Assembly (NCBI RefSeq): GCF_025165795.1
Contig: NZ_JAJAGO010000001.1
Span: 248,001-312,000 of the forward strand
Direction: 5' to 3'
DNA from: Streptomyces gossypii
GTDB lineage: Bacteria > Actinomycetota > Actinomycetes > Streptomycetales > Streptomycetaceae
DNA length: 64,000 nt
Below the pieces are notes generated by a model, which saw nothing but the letters and a program-made list of their open reading frames with translations, made no database searches and was not told the DNA's origin. Both the position numbers and the translations under genes were made by a program. Below are positions 58,484 through 64,000 of this stretch, piece by piece (position 1 is the first letter of the stretch; each line of letters opens with the position of its first letter).

Positions 58484-58541
58484 CCCTGCACGCCGCCGGA
58501 TCACAAGACCCCGGGGCACGGGCAGAACCATACCGTGCCGC

Positions 58542-59018
58542 TCACTCTTCCTCCAACCCCCTTCCCGGTGACCGCAGCAGCAGCCTGCGCAGCCCGCGGC
58601 GGCCGCTGCGCATCATCAGCGCGTGGTTGGCCAGGAACAGCGGCCGGCAGGGCACCGCCAAGGCCCGCATCAGCGGCTTGCGCACCTCCACCCGCTGCTC
58701 GTAGACGGCGCGGGTGCCGCCGCCGTCCGGGAGCAGGGTCCAGCGTGCCCACCCCTCCAGATCCCCGTGCATCACGATCTCCAGAACGCCCTCGGCCGGG
58801 TCACTGCGGACGGCGTGAGCGGTGATCTCCAGGTCGTACGGGAGGAGGGAGCGGAAGCGGGCGACGCCGGACAGCTCGTCCCGGGGCCGCACCTCACGCA
58901 CCTGGGGCCACCAGGAGGGGTACTCCTCGCCGCGCTCCAGCACCCGGTAGACGGCGTCCGGGGGTGCGGGCAGCAGCCAGGTGCTGTGGAAGTGGTACTG
59001 GTGCCACGCTGTGCCCAC
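58542..59018 (-). CDS. SRPBCC-family (polyketide cyclase/START-like) protein
   Basis: The 158-residue protein fits the SRPBCC fold: STWLLPAPPDAVYRVLERGE at the start, YPSWWPQVREVRP, and a long C-terminal helix (LMRALAVPCRPLFLANHALM). Such proteins bind hydrophobic ligands. The ligand here is unknown. It lies between two identical tRNA-Val genes on the same strand, so read-through from the tRNA promoters is possible. The GTG at 59018 is the likely start. Confidence 0.8.
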   Translation of the reverse strand: MGTAWHQYHFHSTWLLPAPPDAVYRVLERGEEYPSWWPQVREVRPRDELSGVARFRSLLPYDLEITAHAVRSDPAEGVLEIVMHGDLEGWARWTLLPDGGGTRAVYEQRVEVRKPLMRALAVPCRPLFLANHALMMRSGRRGLRRLLLRSPGRGLEEE

Positions 59019-59118
59019 GGCGTCTCAGCCTGGCGGGACTGCGGTGGGATGCGGCAGATCGATCCTGCGCGATGCCTCGGTCATCAGATCGATTCTACGA
59101 TGAGCCAACCGGGCCGGT

Positions 59119-59189
59119 GGGCGATACTGGGTTCGAACCAGTGACCTCTTCGGTGTGAACGAAGCGCTCTTCCACTGAGCTAATCGCCC
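59119..59189 (-). tRNA. tRNA-Val(CAC), copy 2
   Basis: This is identical in all 71 bases to the copy at 58413-58483, with the same CAC anticodon loop. The 100-base gap between it and the SRPBCC gene contains an imperfect ~20-bp direct repeat beginning CAGATCGAT at 59057 and 59085. Confidence 0.97.
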
Positions 59190-59214
59190 GCTGCGGGCAC
59201 CACATTACCGCATG

Positions 59215-59559
59215 TCAGGGGGTGCTCATGCCCTTTCGTGCCGCCCGCTCCGCCCTGCGCCGCTTGAGGTAGCCGGTGCCGTCGGCGAGCTTGCCCTTGG
59301 TCCAGCGCATCACGATCTGCGCCCAGACGAACTCCGTCGCCCAGACCGCCATACCGCCGAAGATGATCAGCCATCCCGGACCGGGCAGCGGCAACAGGAT
59401 CACACCGGTGACGACGATCAGCAGGCCGACCAGGAAGACCCCGACCTGCCAGCTCATGTGCAGGGGGCGGCGTGCCTTGATGAACTGCGGGGCCCGCGAG
59501 CCCAGCGGCCGTTCTTCCTTCTTCACATCACTCTGCTTCGCGTCACTCTGCGCATCCAT
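59215..59559 (-). CDS. TIGR02611-type PGPGW membrane protein
   Basis: The 114-residue protein has two membrane helices around the signature LPLPGPGWLIIFGGMAVWAT, preceded by a charged N-terminus (KKEERPLGSRAPQF) and followed by a basic tail (KRRRAERAARKG). This PGPGW protein type commonly lies near ssgB in Streptomyces. The function is unknown. The ATG at 59559 is preferred over longer readings. Confidence 0.82.
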   Translation of the reverse strand: MDAQSDAKQSDVKKEERPLGSRAPQFIKARRPLHMSWQVGVFLVGLLIVVTGVILLPLPGPGWLIIFGGMAVWATEFVWAQIVMRWTKGKLADGTGYLKRRRAERAARKGMSTP

Positions 59560-59749
59560 AGTGGCAAATCTACCGGACCCTCTGCCCTCACCCGTCTGGC
59601 CGTAGGACGAAACCCTCACTTAGGCCAGTCGAAGGACCCGAAGCCTCACAAATCGGTCAGAGGGGTTTACAACCGACCGGTAGGTGGCATGTCGATTTCG
59701 CCGACGTGCGAATCCCCGAGCGCACACTGAGCGAAAGGCCCTGGCGCTT

Positions 59750-60163
59750 ATGAACACCACGGTCAGCTGCGAGCTGCACCTGCGCCTCGTTGTTTCGAGC
59801 GAGTCATCACTGCCTGTACCCGCGGGCCTGCGGTATGACACGGCCGATCCCTATGCCGTGCACGCCACCTTCCACACCGGCGCCGAGGAGACCGTCGAGT
59901 GGGTATTCGCCCGCGATCTCCTGGCCGAGGGCCTGCACCGGCCCACCGGCACCGGTGACGTCCGGGTCTGGCCCTCCCGCAGCCACGGCCAGGGAGTCGT
60001 CTGCATCGCCCTCAGCTCCCCGGAGGGCGAAGCCCTGCTCGAGGCCCCCGCGAGGGCGCTCGAGTCCTTCCTGAAACGCACCGACGCGGCTGTGCCGCCC
60101 GGCACCGAGCATCGTCACTTCGACCTGGACACGGAGCTCTCGCACATCCTCGCGGAGAGCTGA
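59750..60163 (+). CDS. ssgB: Sporulation and cell-division protein SsgB
   Basis: The 137-residue SsgA-like protein begins MNTTVSCELHLRLVVSSESS and contains PAGLRYDTADPYAVHATFHT, the near-invariant SsgB sequence of Streptomyces. SsgB recruits FtsZ to septum sites during sporulation and is needed for sporulation-specific division. The start ATG 59750 follows GCGAAAGGCCCTGGCGCTT with AAAGG as ribosome site. It is monocistronic, followed by a very long palindrome. Confidence 0.97.
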   Translation: MNTTVSCELHLRLVVSSESSLPVPAGLRYDTADPYAVHATFHTGAEETVEWVFARDLLAEGLHRPTGTGDVRVWPSRSHGQGVVCIALSSPEGEALLEAPARALESFLKRTDAAVPPGTEHRHFDLDTELSHILAES

Positions 60164-60245
60164 GACCCGCCGGCCCGCCACAGCCGTCCGACTCGGGGCG
60201 ACGGCTGGGGGTCCACTCCCCTGTGGGGGCCGGTGGCCGTACACG

Positions 60246-60300
60246 GCGCACGGTGACGCCGCCAGCGCACGACTCGTGCGGTGGCGGCGTCACCGTGCGC
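60246..60300. terminator. 55-base near-perfect palindrome after ssgB
   Basis: The 19-base arms 60246-60264 and 60282-60300 (GCGCACGGTGACGCCGCCA and its reverse complement) pair perfectly. Inside, CGCACGA and TCGTGCG pair around a single base. Total pairing is 26 bp with one G-G mismatch. It lies 83 bases after ssgB and is a likely terminator. Confidence 0.75.
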
Positions 60301-60351
60301 CCGAGCGGCTAGGCTGTTTCGGTACCGGATCCGTTACGGTCAGGAGCGACG

Positions 60352-60918
60352 GTGCAGATCAACCACGACACTCAGTGCGCACTCGACGACGTCGTCGATC
60401 TGCTGAACACCGCGCCCGACGGCGACACTCCCGACAACCTGGTCACGGTCGCGGACCTGCGCGCCTACGCCGAGCGCAACGACGTCAGCGGCGTCGGGGA
60501 GCTCACCGAGAGCGACCTGGCCGCCGTCCGGTCGGTGCGGGACCGCTTCGCCCGGGTCTTCGCGGCGGACGAGGCGCGTACCGCCGCACAGCTGGTCAAC
60601 GGCCTGGTGGCCGAAGCGGGCACGACACCTCAGCTCACCGATCACGACGGCTACGACTGGCACGTCCACTACTTCGCCCCCGGCGCCTCCCTGGCACACC
60701 ACATCGCGGCCGACGGCGGGATGGCACTCGCCTTCGTCATCGTCGCCGGAGAGCGGGACCGGCTCAGGCGCTGCGAGGCCCCCGAGTGCCCGCGCGCCTT
60801 CATCGACCTCTCCCGGAACCGCTCTCGCCGCTACTGCGACAGCCGCACCTGCGGCAATCGCCTGCACGTGGCCGCGTACCGGGCGCGGCAGCGCGAGTCT
60901 GCGCACACCCCCGGCTGA
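60352..60918 (+). CDS. CGNR zinc-finger / ABATE-domain protein
   Basis: The 188-residue protein has an N-terminal ABATE-like helical domain (LDDVVDLLNTAP, DLRAYAERNDV) and a C-terminal CGNR zinc finger: CEAPECPRAFID, then RYCDSRTCGNRLHVAAYRAR. The four cysteines and the CGNR motif are intact. These proteins are presumed stress-responsive transcription regulators. The GTG start has CAGGAG upstream. Confidence 0.93.
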   Translation: MQINHDTQCALDDVVDLLNTAPDGDTPDNLVTVADLRAYAERNDVSGVGELTESDLAAVRSVRDRFARVFAADEARTAAQLVNGLVAEAGTTPQLTDHDGYDWHVHYFAPGASLAHHIAADGGMALAFVIVAGERDRLRRCEAPECPRAFIDLSRNRSRRYCDSRTCGNRLHVAAYRARQRESAHTPG

Positions 60919-61010
60919 CGGCGCGCCCCGCTCACCGGGCTTCCGGCCGGTCACGGCCCGACCCGTCACGGCCTGACCGGTCACAGCCGTGGCGGTCACA
61001 GCCGTGGCGG

Positions 61011-61190
61011 TCACAGCAGGAACAGGTCATAGGCACCCGTGATCCCCAGCAGCGCGCCGATGACGGCCAGGAACAGCATCAGCGGCGGCTGTGAGAGAGC
61101 GAAGAGACACCCTCGTCTTTCCGGAAGAGCGGGCATCTCGGGCGAAGGTTCATCGACCCCGCGCGGGGGGTTCTGCGTGGTGTGCGGCAT
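61011..61190 (-). CDS. Possible 59-aa small membrane protein
   Basis: A minus-strand frame from ATG 61190 encodes 59 residues beginning MPHTTQNPPRGVDEP and ending in a single hydrophobic helix, LMLFLAVIGALLGITGAYDL, before the stop. The hydrophobic end, an intact frame and the lack of any other gene here support it. The ribosome site is weak. The gap after it (60919-61010) holds short tandem copies of GGTCACAGCCGTGGC. Confidence 0.5.
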   Translation of the reverse strand: MPHTTQNPPRGVDEPSPEMPALPERRGCLFALSQPPLMLFLAVIGALLGITGAYDLFLL

Positions 61191-61275
61191 CTCGCCGCGA
61201 TGATCGCCTACTCACCTGCCGGAACGCGCTCAACACGCCAGCACGGGCGAGGAGTTCGCCCGGCCGAGGGGTTCG

Positions 61276-61815
61276 TCAGATGCCGTGCTTCTTGAGAATC
61301 GCCTCGATGTCCGAGAAGTCCTCTCCGCCGCCGGAACCACCGGCCTTCTTGGACCCGGACTTCTGCCTGGACCCGGACTTCGCCTTCCCCTCCGGCTTCG
61401 CGCCGGCGGAGCGGCCCGCTCCCAGGGACGGTGCCGAGGCTCCCGGGGCCGCCGCGGCCTGCTCGCGCTCGGCACGGGCAGCGGCACGGCGCTCCTTGCG
61501 CGGGCGGGGATCGCTCCCGTCCCCCGCGGACCGGCCGGCCGCGACACGTGCGATCACATAGAGCACGACGGCGACAGCCAACACCCCGAAGCCCGACCAG
61601 ACGCTGGGCTTGAGCACCAGATCGGTACCCCAGTCGCCCACCGCCGTGCCGACCTCGCTGCCCAGCTCGACCAGCCCGGCCATGGCCAGCCCGACGGGCA
61701 GCAGTGCGAAGGCCGCGAGACGAAGCGCGGCGACGAAGCGGCGACGGTAGGCCGTCAGGAAGGCGAGGGCCAGCCCGGCCGCCGAGAGCGCGATGCAGAC
61801 GGTCGTGGTGAGCAT
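61276..61815 (-). CDS. Integral membrane protein with disordered basic C-terminus
   Basis: The 179-residue protein has three hydrophobic segments (CIALSAAGLALAFLTAY, LAAFALLPVGLAMAGLV, GFGVLAVAVVLYVIARV). A charged tail rich in Ala, Lys, Gly and Ser follows, ending EDFSDIEAILKKHGI. No domain is recognised. The start may be ATG 61815 or a GTG at 61830. It is divergent from the DsbA-like gene. Confidence 0.75.
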   Translation of the reverse strand: MLTTTVCIALSAAGLALAFLTAYRRRFVAALRLAAFALLPVGLAMAGLVELGSEVGTAVGDWGTDLVLKPSVWSGFGVLAVAVVLYVIARVAAGRSAGDGSDPRPRKERRAAARAEREQAAAAPGASAPSLGAGRSAGAKPEGKAKSGSRQKSGSKKAGGSGGGEDFSDIEAILKKHGI

Positions 61816-61918
61816 GTCTCCATCGTGCACTGTTTACAGGCGTTATGGGGCATGCCCAGCAGGATTTTCAGGGGGATCTGCGGGAGGCTCCTCCTCCCTG
61901 AGTGGGAGACTGTGGACC

Positions 61919-62425
61919 ATGAACGACTCCCATGAATCCCACCCCGTACTCGACATCTGGTGCGACCTCGAGTGCCCCGACTGCCACCGGGCGCAGGATG
62001 ACCTGCGCGCGGTGGGGGAACATTACGGGGAGGCTCTGGAGATCCGCTGGCGGCACTTCCCGCTGGAGAAGCACACCCACGCCTATGCCGCCGCACAGGC
62101 CGCCGAGGAGGCCGACGCGCAGGGCAAGGGCCAGGAGTACATCAAGGCCCTGCTGGAGCGCACCTCCGACCTCACGGCGCGCGGCGAGGCGGTGCTGACC
62201 GAGCTCGCCGCCGAGCTCGGGCTGGACGTCGGGGAGTTCGAGTCCGCGCTGATCGACGGGCGGCACCTGCTGGCCGTGGACGCCGACTACGCGGAGGCCA
62301 AGGCCATCGGTGTGACGGGGACCCCGACCTATGTGATCGACGGGGAGCGGCTGGACGGCGGCAAGACCCAGGAGGGGCTGCGGGAGCGGATCGAAGAGAT
62401 CACGGACCGGCTGCTCGGCCGCTGA
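61919..62425 (+). CDS. DsbA-family thioredoxin-fold oxidoreductase
   Basis: The 168-residue protein begins with the strand VLDIWCDLECPDCHRAQ: CPDC (residues 19-22) is a CxxC redox motif. The inserted helical domain and the cis-Pro loop VTGTPTYVIDGERLDG are typical of DsbA/FrnE-like proteins. There is no signal peptide, so it probably acts in the cytoplasm. It ends at a terminator shared with the convergent acetyltransferase gene. Confidence 0.9.
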   Translation: MNDSHESHPVLDIWCDLECPDCHRAQDDLRAVGEHYGEALEIRWRHFPLEKHTHAYAAAQAAEEADAQGKGQEYIKALLERTSDLTARGEAVLTELAAELGLDVGEFESALIDGRHLLAVDADYAEAKAIGVTGTPTYVIDGERLDGGKTQEGLRERIEEITDRLLGR

Positions 62426-62458
62426 ACCGGACGGCCCCGCGGCGGGCGGACGCGCGGT

Positions 62459-62480
62459 GCGGGGGCCCGGCGGCCCCCGC
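62459..62480. terminator. Terminator between the DsbA-like and GNAT genes
   Basis: GCGGGGGCC and GGCCCCCGC form a 9-bp perfect stem around CGGC, followed by CCCC. It lies between convergent stops and can serve both. Confidence 0.75.
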
Positions 62481-62489
62481 CCCCTGCGG

Positions 62490-63329
62490 CTACAGCCGCT
62501 TGTACAGCTGGTGGTCCAGCGGCCGGTAGCCCAGCGACTCGTAGAGATGCAGGGCAGGCGCGTTGTCGGTGTAGACGTTGAGTCCGAGCAGGCGCACCCC
62601 GGCGGTGCGGGCCTCGACTTCGGCGAGCAGCATCAGCGCCCGCCCGTGGCCCCGTCCGCGCAGCGCTTCCTCAACCTCCACCGCGTAGACCCAGCCCTCC
62701 ACGCCGGGCCGCGGTGCGCCGTCCACACGGATCCAGACGGTGCCCACGTCCGTGCCGTCCCGCGTCAGGACGCGCATGACCATGCCCGGGGTTTCGGGAC
62801 CGCCGGGCAGCAGCGTGCTGTGGGCCCGATCCGCCAGGATCTGTGCCTCCCGGGCGGGGAGTCCCCGTTCGGCCTGGATCTCCACCTGCCGCACGCTGTC
62901 CCGTTCGCGCCACGCCGTGTAGTCGGCCTCGGTCATCGGACGGCCCTCGCTGCCCGGCGGCAGCGACGGCTCGTCGTCGTGCGCAAGCTCCTTGACCATG
63001 CCACGGGACCCCTCGCGGTGCCCGAGTGCGAAGGCGAGACTCAGCGCGCCCGCCGAACCGGCCGGGACCGCGCTCTCCACCCGGTCGCAGCCCCAGTCCC
63101 GCAGCACCTCCTCTGCGGCCAGCAGCGCGACGGTGGCCCGGCCCCGCCGACGCTCGGCCGGGTCGACGGCCAGTTGCCCGATCCAGCCGGTACGGGGCCC
63201 GTGCTGCTCCCCCGTGCTCAGCCGGACCGTGCCCACGGCACGCGCGTTGACGCAGATGTCGTACGCACGGGAGCGGGTGCCCGCCGCCGTCCGCTCCTCG
63301 GGCCCGGCCGGGCGCAGGGTGGTGGTCAC
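62490..63329 (-). CDS. Two-domain GNAT acetyltransferase
   Basis: The 279-residue protein has two GNAT-like halves. The N-terminal half shows WIGQLAVDPAERRRGRATVAL, with the acetyl-CoA loop RRGRA. The C-terminal half shows VYAVEVEEALRGRGHGRALM with RGRGHG and the closing LNVYTDNAPALHLYESLGY. The double arrangement resembles mycothiol-acetyltransferase-like proteins, but the substrate is unknown. The GTG at 63329 lies 4 bases after the aminotransferase stop, so the two are co-transcribed. Confidence 0.88.
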   Translation of the reverse strand: MTTTLRPAGPEERTAAGTRSRAYDICVNARAVGTVRLSTGEQHGPRTGWIGQLAVDPAERRRGRATVALLAAEEVLRDWGCDRVESAVPAGSAGALSLAFALGHREGSRGMVKELAHDDEPSLPPGSEGRPMTEADYTAWRERDSVRQVEIQAERGLPAREAQILADRAHSTLLPGGPETPGMVMRVLTRDGTDVGTVWIRVDGAPRPGVEGWVYAVEVEEALRGRGHGRALMLLAEVEARTAGVRLLGLNVYTDNAPALHLYESLGYRPLDHQLYKRL

Positions 63330-63333
63330 CGGC

Positions 63334-64000
63334 TCAGGCCTCCGGGTCGGCGGTGGAGCGCTCGGCGAAGACCCTCATGGCCTTCGCGGTGACCGGGCCC
63401 GGGACGCCGGGCAGTTCGCGGCCGTCGACACGGCGCACGGCCTGGACATCGCGGAGGGAGGAGGTCAGGAAGATCTCCTCGGCGCGGTCGAGGACGTCGA
63501 GCGGAAGATCGGTCTCGCGGGCGCCGGACCACTCCGCGACCAGTGCGCGGGTGATGCCCGGCAGGCAGCCGGAGGCGAGGGGTGGGGTGTGCAGTTCGCC
63601 GTCCAGGACGACGAAGATGTTGGAGCCGGTGCCCTCGCACAGCCGGCTGGCCGTGTTGCCGAACACCGCCTCCGTCGCGCCGTGCTTGCGCGCGTGGGCC
63701 AGCGCGACGACGTTCTCCGCGTAGGAGGTCGTCTTCAGTCCCGTCAGCACGCCGCGCTCGTTGCGAGTCCAGTCCACGGTGACCACAGCGGTGGTGTCGG
63801 GCCGCCGGGGCGTCTCGCCGAGCGCGACCACCAGCGTGGGCCCGTCCTCACCCCGGTCGGAACCGAGAGGTGAAGGGCCACCGGTGTAGGTGATCCGCAG
63901 CCGCCCGAGCGGCATCGGGTTGGCCTCGATCACCGCGGCGCACGCACGGCGCACCTCGTCGGCGTCAGGCTCGGGGAGACCGAGCCCGTGCGCCGAGCGG
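63334..64000 (-). CDS. Class IV aminotransferase / aminodeoxychorismate lyase, partial
   Basis: The gene enters from the right edge; about 222 C-terminal codons are visible, and the start lies beyond the window. The fold-type IV PLP signature includes GLKTTSYAENVVALAHAR, where Lys is the likely cofactor-binding residue, then EAVFGNTASRLCEGTGSNIF and PPLASGCLPGITRALV. This fits 4-amino-4-deoxychorismate lyase (folate pathway) or a branched-chain-type aminotransferase; the lyase is favoured by length and by the GTGSNIF motif, without certainty. Confidence 0.85.
   Translation of the reverse strand, partial: RSAHGLGLPEPDADEVRRACAAVIEANPMPLGRLRITYTGGPSPLGSDRGEDGPTLVVALGETPRRPDTTAVVTVDWTRNERGVLTGLKTTSYAENVVALAHARKHGATEAVFGNTASRLCEGTGSNIFVVLDGELHTPPLASGCLPGITRALVAEWSGARETDLPLDVLDRAEEIFLTSSLRDVQAVRRVDGRELPGVPGPVTAKAMRVFAERSTADPEA

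Noticed and set aside
58413..59189. Prophage or integrative element attachment site at the tRNA-Val genes
   Set aside because: No integrase, excisionase or phage gene lies nearby; the interval holds one ordinary gene.

Overview
The window is chromosomal DNA of a high-GC actinomycete, almost certainly a Streptomyces or close relative. The evidence is BldD with an intact c-di-GMP signature, the sporulation protein SsgB, Rel, many GTG/TTG starts, and ATGA-type gene overlaps. From memory, the gene order matches the conserved S. coelicolor segment from pyrR/bldD to ssgB, apart from one inserted block (about 37.4-44.9 kb).

Layout: 0-3 kb holds pyrR (partial), bldD, nusB, efp and a degenerate M24 peptidase. 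3.2-13.6 kb is a leftward run covering the shikimate pathway (aroQ, aroB, aroK, aroC, aroE), the transglycosylase mltG, ruvX and alaS, with a P-loop kinase of unknown role at its downstream end. 13.6-25 kb has two small membrane proteins, a STAND-type ATPase, rpsD, an iron-box-controlled DUF2470 protein, rarA, a VKOR, hisS, a metallo-beta-lactamase fold hydrolase, a cyclophilin and a DUF349 protein. 25-37.2 kb is leftward: rel, apt, secF, secD, yajC, ruvB, ruvA, ruvC, yebC, pdxT, pdxS.

37.4-44.9 kb looks like an acquired, symmetric cassette. Two nearly identical ~170-bp leader regions lie in inverted orientation at its ends and fire inward. The left one drives an MFS exporter and an FAD monooxygenase. 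The right one drives an MMPL exporter, a histidine kinase and a NarL-type regulator. The operons converge on a long hairpin, and the right edge carries a 102-bp element with 29-bp perfect inverted ends. This is the most unusual region in the window.

44.9-48.3 kb encodes phosphatidylinositol (mannoside) synthesis: pgsA, patA, pimA and a membrane protein. 48.6-55.3 kb has an EF-G-like GTPase, an unknown membrane protein, a HIT protein and thrS. 55.4-64 kb has an exonuclease-fold protein lacking catalytic residues, a two-component system, two identical tRNA-Val(CAC) genes flanking an SRPBCC protein, ssgB, a CGNR zinc-finger protein, small membrane proteins, a DsbA-like protein, a two-domain GNAT and a class IV aminotransferase cut by the window end.

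Most genes are housekeeping and tightly packed. Developmental control (bldD, ssgB), stringent response (rel) and iron control (iron box) are visible. No CRISPR array, prophage or complete insertion sequence was seen. All functional calls are by reading translated sequence and motifs; no searches were run.
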